DNA of 64,000 nucleotides from Phlebotomus papatasi (Eukaryota > Arthropoda > Insecta > Diptera > Psychodidae). The notes under the pieces were generated by a model. It did no database searches, was not told where the DNA came from, and saw only the letters and a program-made list of their open reading frames with translations. The stretch is taken from NCBI RefSeq assembly GCF_024763615.1, contig NC_077222.1, forward strand, positions 54,498,001 to 54,562,000, written 5' to 3'. Positions 46,724 through 59,000 of the stretch are shown here, piece after piece (position 1 is the stretch's first letter; every line of letters starts with the position of its first letter). A program made the position numbers and the translations under genes.

Positions 46724-48406
46724 GGGGAGACTGGGGCAAAAAGTCACAAATTGAAAATTCAATATCTTCCATACATTTTTTTTCCATAGATGGCCTCCAT
46801 AGATCTTCTTCAAAGTCGTAAGTTTCTTAGAATTCGAAGAAGGATTTTAGAAAATAAAAAATATTGAAATTTTTAGCCCTATTTTTGAAATGTTTTCCTT
46901 ACAGCAGATACCAATTTTGACCTACTTATTTTCCAAAATTGATGCACTGGTAAATATTACCTCTAAATGATTTGGACTCTTTGAATACGAATCCGCTATC
47001 TATTTTAGAATTTTACAAAGATTCTTTTCTCCAGAAATCCTTTAATTAAAAATGACCACTTGGGGTAAAAAGTAACAAAGACCGAAGCAATTTCTAATAT
47101 CTCACGGCGAGAAGAAACGTCATTTCCATGTCTCGCCGCTTTTTGTTTGCATTGGTCAAACGATTAGCAGTCTCTTGTTTTTTTCCAAAATAGCTTGAAA
47201 AGCACTTTTCTCGTTCAGATGGAGAAAACTGTGTTTTAAAAAGGTGTAGAGGAATAAATTTACTATAAAAATATGTCACCTAGTTATATTTTTAAATTTA
47301 CGAAAGCCCGTAATAAAGCAAATCAAAATATGATAATATCCCATGTCTGGTACTATTTGCCCTAGCATTTTTGAGAATGGTCACAAAATTACCTTTTAGA
47401 AAACAGCTCGATAGGGTAAATTAAGCTAATTCAAAACCTGCTCCAAATGGAAATTTTTCGCTACTCCAAATGGAAACGTCATTGTTTTCATGATAAATAC
47501 AATACTAAATTATTATATTTATATATTTTCTATACCACAGTTTCATTATTTTGTTAATTTTGCTCCAAATAAAGCGAAAATTCATTTATATTCACAAATT
47601 TTAATTTGTTAATTTCTCAGAAAGATTAAAAGTGTACCTTTTCACCATGGAATTTTTCATCGATCGACCATGTTTTCCAATGAAAAACACAATAAATTGA
47701 CTGTTGTTTATTCGTTTTGCTTAACATTTATGTCATATTTCTGGCTAATTTTAGTTAACTTAAGTGCTGATCTTCATTGTTAAAGGTACGTGACTTTTTC
47801 AAATGAAATAATTACCTATTTCGTGAACAGAAAGGGTTTTTCTGAAGTGTCTGCAAATGCTTCAATAGGAAACCCCGGAAATATGATTTTTTTGGAGAAA
47901 TTTTCTTATTGTTTTAGATGGGAAATGAGAAAAGACCAGGAATAAGAACAAATCCTGCACTCAGGAGCAACTCAACAAGGTGTTGGAAACCTTTCGTCAC
48001 GGTTTCACTTACACTGTTTGTCTCCAATTAGAAACTTTCCCTTGTCTCCATTTGGATTAATATGTTTCGCGTATTTTTCTTGTATTTAAGAAGTTTTCAA
48101 ATTATATCTAAAGAATTTTCACTAAACAGTAACATTCTAGAAGAGTCAAGGAGAAAATTTATGTAATTATCTTCAAAAAAAATATGAACTTAATGTGTTG
48201 AATCTTCTGTCAAAGTTAAAGCGTCTGGAAATAGTTTTGAATTAGGAAATTTACCCTAAATGTATCTCCTTACACAATAGAGGAAAATTACTTTCACAAA
48301 ATTGTAGAGCAGTAAATTTCCTATAAGAATGCACTAATTAGAAATTTCTGGGTAGCTTGTAAAAAAATAAAATATCCGTTTTGTTACTTTTTGCCCCAGT
48401 CTCCTC
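46724..48406. mobile_element. Element G, copy 2, split by element F1
   Basis: Ends GGGGAGACTGGGGCAAAAAG and its near complement (CTTTTTGCCCCAGTCTCCTC) are flanked by TA (46,722-46,723 and 48,407-48,408). Outside F1 it aligns with copy 1 through AGCCCTATTTTTGAAAT, CTTGGGGTAAAAAGTAACAA and AGAGGAAAATTACTTTCACA. Confidence 0.75.
47414..48256 (+). mobile_element. Element F, copy 1, nested in G2
   Basis: Left GGGTAAATTAAGCTAATTCA then AAACC and right GTTTTGAATTAGGAAATTTA then CCC are inverted ends; TA flanks both (47,412-47,413 and 48,257-48,258). The interior contains CTCCAAATGGAAA twice near the left end and CTCCATTTGGATTAATATG on the right. Length 843 bases. Three more copies lie at 52,341, 53,193 (reversed) and 54,727. 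Confidence 0.75.
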
Positions 48407-48428
48407 TACTCTGCATGTAAAATCTCAG

Positions 48429-48960
48429 CTACAAATCGCCCTTCTGTAAAATTTGCCTACTGCGACTTATTCGTTTCTTATTCTGAGCGGTCGATTTGAT
48501 CACTTTAATTGCATCGTCTGCAAAAATATTACATTCGACGCCAATCCTATTGAAATGTTTGTTTCAGATAGTGGCCGATTAGATTGTTTCTGAAGCCAAG
48601 AATCAGTTCTAAATTCAAGTTGATGTAACTCTTAGGTGAAAATTCAAGAACTTAAAAGCCTATTACCTATTGCATAATTCTACTTGTCCATTTCCTCCTA
48701 CAAGTATTCCAATTAAAATCATCAATAGCACACGTGCCTGTGTTCCTTCTTGGTACTATTTCGTCCAATAAAATTATCTGCAAGATATTCTTTGTTGCTT
48801 CTAACAAATTGTCCGCTGCTTGAATTACTTTACAATGTCTAATTCTGTGAATTGTGATTGCTAGTGGAATGTTTCTCGTTAGACATATCCCCCTTGCAAA
48901 GGGTAACGCCCCATTTTTACAATCACTGAAAGACGCGCAGAAAATCTCCCGCATCATTTC
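48429..48960 (-). CDS. Candidate two-exon small gene, unknown product
   Basis: On the minus strand a pyrimidine-rich acceptor (TTTCCTCCTTATCAATTTAG) leads into an open frame starting EMMREIFCASFSDCKNGALP and ending in CRRKWT. A possible donor (A, then GTAGAA) at 48,683 can join in frame to an acceptor (TTTTTGCAG) at 48,518, giving NDAIKVIKSTAQNKKRISRS and a stop at 48,431-48,429. The second exon is rich in Lys and Arg. If unspliced, the first frame stops at 48,667. It lies about 380 bases beyond the BTAF1 stop on the same strand, so it could be a 3' UTR shadow. I do not recognise the product. Confidence 0.25.
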
Positions 48961-49342
48961 CTAAATTGATAAGGAGGAAATATATATATATTGTCTGATT
49001 TCTGTGTAAATAACGCACCAAGAACGTCCATTCATCCAAGTAGAGTAAATACAAATGTGGTTGAATTGAAAAAAAAAACTCTTGGGGGGATTACCTTACT
49101 ATTACTGTATTTTTTTTTCTCTTAAACTCACAAACACTGACGCGATCAGTATGACAAATAAAATTCACTCAAAGGTTCTACAAACAAAAGAAAAATAAAT
49201 TGATTCATCAAACTACAAATTCTACTCCAGAATCGTCAAAAGTTTCTCCTTCATTGACAAAGTCTTGCAAATTTTTGACGATTCTTCTTTTTGTTTTGGA
49301 AGTTATCTCAAAGGAAACAGGAAAAAAATGAAATTCACAACA

Positions 49343-50018
49343 CTACTTTTTTAGTTTATCAAGAAACTGCGTTAAATCGTATTCCTCCTCGTACTCACGA
49401 TCCTCCCAGAGTTCCGGAAGTGTCTCAAGAACCGTCTTCATTGACACACGATCATTTGGTGCCTTTCTATCTGCTGCAACCGTTGCCTTTTGATCAGTCA
49501 ATTTGAACAAATCCAGCAATTGATCCGTTCCCATCGTTTCCATACTGGCATTCTCATTGCTCACCACAGTATTCGCTGTTAGTAGCTTAAATTTCTGCAA
49601 ACACATAATCTTCTCCTCCAAACTCTTTCGCGTTATCAAACGATAGACATTCACCACTTTTCTCTGACCAATCCTATGGGCACGATCCATTGCCTGAAGA
49701 TCCTTCATTGGATTCCAATCGTGTTCCACAAAAATCACCGTATCAGCCCCAGTCAAATTGAGCCCCAATCCACCCACGAGTGTTGTCAGGAGCAAAACAT
49801 CAATGCTTGGATCACTATTGAATTTTGTCACAATTTCATGACGACTTCCAGCTGGAACACTTCCATCCAGACGCAAATAAGACACAGCTGGAAGATGCTT
49901 CTTCAGCAAATCATTCTCTACAATATCCAGCATCGCTTTTGACTGACAAAAGATCAGTGCACGATGTTGATTGATGGATACATCCCAATTTCCAATGCCA
50001 CAATCAATCAAAAGTTGC
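49343..50018 (-). CDS. BTAF1: BTAF1 exon d (last): C-terminal ATPase lobe
   Basis: QLLIDCGIGNWDVSINQHRA, IFCQSKAMLDIVE, YLRLDGSVPAGSRHEIVTKF, VGGLGLNLTGADTVIFVEHD and AMDRAHRIGQRKVVNVYRLI make up the second RecA lobe. The tail MGTDQLLDLFKL and the acidic stretch before the TAG stop (49,345-49,343) match the conserved Mot1 C-terminus. The 73-base intron before it (50,019-50,091) is short. No clear AATAAA was found downstream on this strand. Confidence 0.93.
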
Positions 50019-53000
50019 CTAAACACGAAAAAAAAACCAAAAAAATAAAACCTCAAAAAATCCCCCAAATTCCCACAAAAGCAAAACTTACTTCAATGCT
50101 GGCAATTTGGCCGAATGCTCAATATCATTGAGACTACCATTGCTCTTAGCTAGATCTGCCTGAATCTTCACATACTCCGGATGATTGGGATTCAGCACCA
50201 ACTTGGGATGATTGCAGACATTCTGCAAATAACGCAATGCCTGGAAAACATGTGGACGCTTTTGTGACACTTCACTTCCAATCCCATCAATACAATCCTG
50301 CAGTTCAGCATTGAAGTGCGTCTTACTGAAGTCCTCATACAGTCTCTCCTGCAATGGACTCAATTCACACAGCAAATCTTGGGTAATCTTTGGCGGAAGA
50401 TCCGTAAGAACATCCTCCTTAACACGTCGCAACAGAAACGGCAGAACTTGCCGATGGAGTGCCTCCATGGCTAGAGCTCCAGCTTCTTGTTCTTTGGGTG
50501 AACTCTTGGCATCACGACTCGCAAGGATTGGACGTGAAAAACGTGCAACAAATTGTTTCTCAGTCCCCAGGAAGCCCGGCATCAGGAAGTCAAAAAGGGA
50601 CCACAGTTCTAGAACATTGTTCTGAATAGGTGTTCCCGATAGAATCAGTCTAAAATAATAAATACACAAACGAGCCATATTTAGTTTACAGGAAGTAAAA
50701 TTTTACTGTTCGAATTCTAAATTTAATAATAAACAGAATCCTTAATTTGGGTTCCCGGTCAAAATCCCGAGAGACAAAAGCATGAATTTTAAAATTGTAA
50801 TAGCTAACCCCACGATTGCACCCACGCTTAGGAGAGACTGGGGCAAAATTTGTCAAAACGAAAATTTCAATATTCACTATTTTCTAAAATAAAAGAGACT
50901 GAGGCTTGAAATTTTTATTACAAATTGCCTTCATGAACCTTCTTAAACTTAAAAGTTTCAAGGGATTCGAGGAAGGATTAGGGGAAGTGTGCCAAATTTC
51001 GGCCAGTTTCTAATTTCGGCCAGTTTGAGTGTAATTTCGACCATGCAAATAAATTAATTAAAATGATGATCGAATAGTCAATGAGGTCATTTACACCGCC
51101 GGATTGGATTGAGATTGAATTGTCCCAAAATCGGTTTTTGGGACAATTCAGTCAGAATCTAATACGACAGTCTAAATGACCTCAATGAAATCGTTTAGAT
51201 TGCGGCCTTAGAGTAAGACTTAATAATCCAAAATCCGGTTTTGGAACAGTTCAATCCCAATCTAATGCGGCGGTGTAAATAGCCTCAATGAATTCATTTT
51301 GCTTTTAAACATTTATTAATTTTAGGATGTATTAAAACAAAGACCGTTAAATTTTAGGTATAATTTGAATTTAAATTGCGTTGTAAAAACTCAATGTGGA
51401 AAGAGGCTTACAAAAAATGTGACAGATCGATTGTGTTTCTAACAGTCTTGTGATTTGTGGTGAAGTGCAGAGGGTTTTCCTTCGGTGTTTTTCATGAAAA
51501 TTGATTAATTTTCATTAAAGATTGTTTCTGTTTATGTTAATAATGAATCAATCTTTAACTTTCGGGTAAAATTTCCCAGGTGGATCCTGTATTTCGCGTA
51601 AACAAGTATATACTTTGTGAGCGTCTCTCCGGTGAGGTAGTGTTGCCTATTCCGGCAACGTCTTTTGCTTTCGTAAATTTCTTATTCATTTTGTGTTTTT
51701 TTTCTATTTTTGAGTTTTACAATGTCCAGAGAAAAAAAACCATTGCTTCTATGAAAAAGATGATGTGGAAAAGGCATTGGAAGAGTTCAGAATCTGTTGG
51801 GAATCTGCGCGAATATTTGAGATGCTGCTCTTCAGATCTTTAGGACAAATTACACGGAAGGTTTCAGGGCTTGTGGGTCATATAAACGTATTAAACTAAA
51901 TAATAAACACGTTCTGTGTGACGTTTTGAAATTTTCAATCCGTTGCTTCACAAAAGGTGGTCGGAAAAAAGGTGGCCAGTATTTCACTCAAAGTGGCCGG
52001 AATACTACTCAAAGCAATGTCCACATTTTTATTAATTTTTCAAGATTTTAGGAAGTAATTTAAAGAAAACAAAGATGATAAACTAGTTTTCAAGGTTCCA
52101 CACAACCTTCCCCAAAAAGGAAGTAACAAAAAATATCAATATGAATTAAAAATATTGCATTTCAAACTTGGGACTTCGGTGCTTATAAGCAGACTGGACA
52201 AAATTACTATGCCGAAATTTCGCACACTTACCCTATATAAAATAAAAAATAATGAAATTTTGAGCCCTATTTTTGGAATATTTGGCTTACAGAAAATATC
52301 AATACTGATTAGGTCAATTTAAGCACATTTCTCGTTAATAGGGTAAATTAAGCTAATTCAAAACCTGCTCCAAATGGAAATTTTTCGCTACTCCAAATGG
52401 AAACGTCATTGTTTTCACGATAAATGCAGTACTAAATTATTATATTTCTAAATTTTCTATACCACAGTTTCATTATTTAGTTAATTTTGCTCCAAATAAA
52501 GCACAAATCCATTCATATTCACATATTTTAATTTGTTAATTTTTCAGAAAAATTAAAAGTGTACATTTTCACCATCGAATTTTTCAATGAAAAACACAAT
52601 AAAGTTACTGTTGTTTATTCGTTTTGTTTAACATTTATGTCATATTTCTGGCTAATTTTAGTTAAATTCAGTGTTAATATTTATTGTTAACGGTACGTGA
52701 AGTTTTCAAATGAAATAATTACCCCTATTTCATGAACAAAAAGGGTTTTTCTCAAGTGTCTACAAATGCTTCAATAGGAAACCCCGGAAATATGACTTTT
52801 TTGGAGAATTTTTTTTTATTGCTTTAGATGGGAAAGGTGAAAAGACCAAGAATAAAAACAAATCCTGCACTCAGGAGCAACTCAACAAGGTTTTGGAAGC
52901 CTTTCGTCGCGGTTTCACTTACACTGTTTGTCTCCAATTAGAATTTTTCCCTTGTCTCCATTTGGATTAATATGTTTCCAATAAATAGAAGCATTTTACG

Positions 53001-56000
53001 CTCGCGTATTTTTCTTGTATTTAAGAAGTTTTCAAATTATATTTAAAGAATTTTCTCTAAACAGTAACATTCTAGAAGAGTCAAGTAGCAAATTTATGTA
53101 ATTCTTTTCAGAAAAATATGAACTTAATGTGTTTAATCTTCTGTCAAAGTTAAAGCGTCTGGAAATGGTTTTGAATTAGAACATTTACCCTAATCCAAAT
53201 GGAGATAAGGAAAAGTTTCTAATTGGAGACAAACAGTGTAAGTGTAACCTTGTTGAGTTGCTCCTGAGTGCAGGATTTATTCTTATTACTGGTCTTTTCA
53301 CTTTTCCCATCTAAAGCAATAAAAAAATCTCCAAAAAAAATCATATTTCCGGGGTTTCCTATTGAAACATTTGCAGACACTTCAGAAAAACCTCTTTTGT
53401 TCACGAAATAGATAATTATTTGATTTGAAAACTTCACGTACCGTTAACAATAAAGATTAGCACTTAACTAAAATTAGCCAGAAATATGACATACTTAAAT
53501 GTGAAACAAAACGGATAAACAACAGTCACCTCAATTGTGTTTTTCATTGAAAAATTGTATGGTGAAAAGGTACACTTTTAATCTTTCTGAGAAATTATCA
53601 AATTAAAATTTGTGAATAGAATGGATTTTTGCTTTATTTGGAGCAAAATAACTAAATAATGAAACTGTGGTATAGAAAATATATAAATATAATAATTTAG
53701 TACTGTATTTATCATGAAAACAATGACGTTTCCATTTGGAGTAGCGAAAAAAGTCCATTTCGAGCAGGTTTTGAATTAGCTTAATTTTACCTTCTATTTC
53801 CAAACTTTTAGTTCAAAATCGAATTTGTATACAATCTGAGTTTACTCAAATTATGAATCTCTCCCACAATAAACTGATCTAATTTTATCTTCTTTGAATG
53901 CGGACATAAATTTCTCTAGTGAGAATAGGCCATTAGGGACTAATTCCAAAATATGAACATTCTATGTCCAATATTTCTAGTACATTGACTGAAAGGGTCA
54001 ATAAATTTGACCTATTTTTTCAGGAAATGTGTGACTAAAGACTAGCTATTAAAATATATTCCCTTTAGGTTAGATTCATTAAAGAAGTTTGAGAAAAATA
54101 AGTGTTCGAAGCCAGACCATGTGCGAAGCCTGAAATCCTTTCCCTATTTCTAGTGACCATTTCTAATTGTTGTGAAATATTGCAAAATAGAATTCTGAGA
54201 AATGATGCTTAACTTTATCGTATATTTTGATTAAAAGCGGAAATTGCATTATCAGCTATCGAAATGATTTCAAGATCCTTATCTAAATCTAAATTATAGT
54301 AGATTGAGATAATCTAGCAAAGAAACTAAGCTGATAATCATTAAATAGTATTCAATCAACATCAATCAACCAGAAAAAATGACCTCAAATGAATAGGGTA
54401 AGTGTGCTAAATTTCGGCATAGTTACATACAAGCGTCAAAATCTCAAGTTTGAAATGTAATATTTTAAATACAAATTGATTTTTTTAAATTCTTTCTTCT
54501 GAAAGAGTGTTGCTTGGAACCTTGTAGACAGTTTATCGTCTTTATTTTCTCTAAAATAATTCTTAATATATTTTAAAATGAATAAAAATATAGACATATC
54601 TTTGGTGGCTTATTTCGGCCACCTTCATTCTCATAGTTCCTTGCCCTTCGGGAATTCTTCCAATGTCTTTTTCACGTCATCTCGTTTGTCGAAGCTACAT
54701 TTTTTGTTATTCTTTTGCATTTTATAGGGTAAATTAAGCTAATTCAAAACCTGCTCCAAATGGAAATTTTTCGCTACTCCAAATGGAAAAGTCATTGTTT
54801 TCATGATAAATACAGTACTAAATTATTAAATTTATATATTTTCTATACCTCAGTTCCATCCATTATTTAGTTAATTTTGTTCTAAATAAAGCGAAAATCC
54901 AGTCATATTCACAAATTTTAATTTGTTAATTTCTCAGAAAAATTAAAAGTGTACCTTTTAACCTCGAATTTTTCATCGATCGATCATGTTTTCCAATGAA
55001 AAACCCAATGAAGTGACTGTTGTTTATTCGTTTTGTTTAACATTTATGTCATATTTCTGGCTAATATTAGTTAAATTAAGTGCTAAACTTTATTGTTAAC
55101 GGTACGTGAAGTTTTCAAATGAAATAATTACCTATTTAGTGAACAAAAAGGGTTTTTCTGAAGCATCTGCAAATGCTTCAATAGGAAACCCCGGAAATAT
55201 GAATTTTTTGGAGAGATTTTCTCTTTGTTACCGATGAGAAAGAAGAATAGACCAGGAATAAGAGCAAATCCTGCGCTCAAGAGCAACTCAACAAGGTTTT
55301 TGATGCCTTTCGTCGCGGTTTCACTTACACTGTTTGTCTCCATTTAGGATATTTCCCTTGTTTCCATTTGGATTAATATGTTTCCAATAGAAGCATTTTA
55401 TACTCGCGTATTTTTCTTGTATTTAAGAAGTTTTCAAATTATATCTAAAGACTTTTCACAAAACAGTAACATTCTAGAAGTGTCAAGGAGCAAATTCATG
55501 TAATTCTCTTCAGAAAAAATATGAACTTAATGTTTTGAATCTTCTGTCAAAGTTAAAGCGTCTGGAAATGGTTTTGAATTAGGACAATAACCCTAATCTC
55601 TAGAGTATGTAAAAACTAAAAATTCATGGAAATTCGAGGAACAAAAAAGGTGGCCGAAATTGCAAGCTGGCCGAAATTTGGCACACTTACGGCGTTATCA
55701 CACTTACACATTAAAATTTTAATGTGATTCACATTAATTGTCGCTTGTGAGCGTCCAAATATGTTATTTGTGTCTTTGAGTCTCTGAATACTTGGGGTTT
55801 TTCGATTTGTTGATAAAGAAGTGGACTTGGCCTGCAAAAGTAAGTTTAAATTTACCTAAAGCATAAATATTTTTCACATTAAAAAATTAAAGAGAAAATC
55901 GTATTAATTTTTCGCATTAATGCTATAAATCAATTTATATCAAATTTTGCGGGCCAAGTCTACCTTTTTATCAACAAATAGAACAAATTTTGAATATAAA

Positions 56001-59000
56001 ATGATTCAATCAAACAAATTACACATTTGGACTCTCACGAACGACTATTAATGTGAATCATATTAAAATTTTAATGTGGAAGTGTGATAACACAGTTACT
56101 CTATCAAAGAAAAATTCTTACCTGTGATTTGCGACTAGTTGCTTAATAGCCTTGGAGCACTTGGTCTTGCCATTCTTGATAACATGTCCCTCATCCAGGA
56201 CACAGTAATTCCAGTTGATTTTGCCGAAGAAATCTATATCCTTCCTCACAATATCATACGAAGCCACCACGAGATTGTGACTGGCCATCTTTAGGCGTAG
56301 CCTTTCCCGATCCACCGGCAAGCCAACATAGTGAAGTGGTTTGAGAATTCGCTGTGGCAGGAATTTATTGAATTCATACACCCAATGCCCAGTTAAAGTA
56401 GGTGGACAGATGACAATGGAAGGAATTGCTGGGAGTTTCTCAATATTTCGCTGTTTGTGATCACCTGCCAAGATGCAAATTGTCTGAAGGGTCTTACCCA
56501 ATCCCATATCATCGCACAATATTCCATGGAGTTTGTACTTATTGAGAAACCACAACCAATTGACACCAGCTTGTTGGTAACTTCGGAGTTCAGCTTTAAT
56601 TTCCACGGGAACTTTGTAGTCTGGAATTGTTTTGGGCGTAAAGAGATATTCGAGAAATTCCTTATCACGCATCTTTCTCTTGCGCAATTCATCTGAAAGG
56701 GTCGGCAGATCTGGCGTTGAGCCATCAAGTGGCATCAATTGAATCAATGTGGCAAAACAATGAGTTGATATTAGCCTCACAGATTGATCAGGATCACTCA
56801 TACGGCCCAAGAGTGGTACCACCAGGAGTACAACGTATGGAACAATTTGAAATTGAAGCTTATTGACAATATTGACAATCACCTCAATAGCTCCTTGACG
56901 ATTAATTACACTCTCTATGGCATTCAGAAGTGGGATTACTGTATCCATTAGCAATCCCATGACTTTGGCAGAATTGACTGAAGCAAAGGTAGCTAGGCAT
57001 CGGGCCACCATGTGCCTGATGGCCTTAAGTGGATGCCCAATCAAAAGTGACATCTTTGGCAGGAGAAGATCAAACAGTTGATCCTGAAGGCATGAGTGCA
57101 AATTGGGAAATGCCATTTCAGTAACTTGAAGAGACGTCATCAATTCACCCATTTGTTCCTCCATCAATCTCACACTAAGCCACAAATTGGCTGATTCTTT
57201 GGTCAATTTGTCCCTCATGAAATCCGTCATTAGTTCCCAAATTCTCGGTATTTTCACCGTCAATTCCACCCCAAAATACCGACAAATCTCTGCAATGGCA
57301 AAAGTTGCACCAATTCTCTGAACACGATTAATCTTCTTCTGTGGATCTTCAGCTTCTCTGAGTTCCTCCAGTGTAACTTCTGACACAGCTGGTGGTCTTC
57401 CTGGACCCCTTGCCGCCTGTCCATTCTGCACAATTAGTGCCTTCTCCTGATTGGACAATGTGAGTATTCCAAGATAAGCATCAGCACAACGATTTTTCTC
57501 ATACGGTTCCACAGGGATGACAATTTTTGGCGTAAAATCCGTATCAGTCTTCAGTAGTGCCCCCAAATTTGTTATAATCTTATTATTTGGACACGGATTT
57601 CGCTCAACAATTTGATCTAGTAGCCTTACAAGATACTGTGCTGAAAGTTGTTGCATTATTTCAACTTCTTCACGCTTCAAGGACTCCATGATTGGCTTAA
57701 TCACAGGATTTAGACGTTCAGGGAGACAATTGAGGCACACCACAGCTCCAGCTAGAGCAGATTGTGTAGAAATATTGAAGGTATTCTGCTCAGTACTTGT
57801 TTGTGTACAAGATACCTGTAAACCCTTCCTACGACTCTCAATGACTTCTGCCACTTTTGCCTTCAAACCATGATTATTCTTAAGATTTTCCGTTCGTGTC
57901 GTAGCAAGATTTTCAATTTGCTCCAACGTGAGCACCTTTAAACCTTCATACTCCACAATGGGCACTTTATATTGCTTTAGAGTTGCCAGAAAATCTCTAG
58001 AATCCTGCAGGAGACGCGTAAAAAGAATCCCAACTTCGTCATAATAGATACATTCAGTTAGACAATTTTTCAACTTTTCACGCAACATTTCAGGTCCTGG
58101 ACGAATGGCTGGATCACCCAAAGCCCAAAAACTAATCACCATGGCACTAATGGATCTCTGTAGAGCTGAACGGGATGACAAATGTCCCAGTAAGACTTTT
58201 GAGTAGCAATTGACAGGACTCTCCATATCTTCCGTATACACAATTCCCGGTGCTGGAAGAACCAGAAATTTGGACAAGAGTCCCAACATTCGGCAAACTT
58301 TGTACCTTGCCCGATCAACATTCTTCTCCCGGACATCCTGTGGAACAGTCTCACTTCCACCCAGATAAACTTTCTGCTGTTGATTAATTGCAGACTCCGT
58401 AGGATCTATCAAATTACTCCGATTACCCCGTTTCTCCCTAATCCCCGACACTTTCACATGAATCAAACTGCCCGGATCAAAGGCCAGTCGTGATGGTTGC
58501 ATAGCCAGGCATAGCCAAGAAGCCACATAGGGGCAGGTTGCATGCAAAAGTGCCGAAAGATCAGAATTCAGTACTAAATTCTCCCAGACACATTCCGCTA
58601 ATGCCTGAACATCCTCAACATGCTCAATCAGTACCCTCTGATAAATATGCCTCAGAGCCTCCTGCAGCAATCCCCAATCCCAATTCCTAACACCAATATT
58701 CAAAATCAATTCACTCGCATTTTTCCCATCCTGCTTCACATCATCACTCCCTGCTGACTTAGCACTTTCATCCTCAGTCATAAGGGTTTCATCCACAGAT
58801 ACAACCTGCGTGAGAGTTCGCAATGTCAGTAGCGTAGAACGACGCACAGAGCTGGAACTGTGACTCAGAAATGGCCATAAACGCGGCACGAGGACAGACA
58901 TTGACTCCATTCTGGAAAGTGAGAATGCAAAAAAAAAAGAAGAACATAAAATGTGTTACGCTTTGGAGATTTTACCACGAAATTGCCACTTGCATCGCAT

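Larger units (their letters stand above)
50831..52340. mobile_element. Element G, copy 3: left remnant split by E3
   Basis: GGAGAGACTGGGGCAAAATT at 50,831 starts a diverged G copy. After E3 the G text resumes with AAAATAAAAAATAATGAAAT then GAGCCCTATTTTTGGAATAT and fades before F2. The right end is lost. It lies in the BTAF1 intron between exons b and c. Confidence 0.55.

Noticed and set aside
53219..55343. Minus ORFs inside F copies (53,219-53,437 and 55,128-55,343)
   Set aside because: They are in equivalent parts of F copies in opposite orientation and read differently; F has no transposase-like frame.
56457..57873. + strand ORFs opposite BTAF1 exon b
   Set aside because: They are antisense shadows of a long conserved exon.
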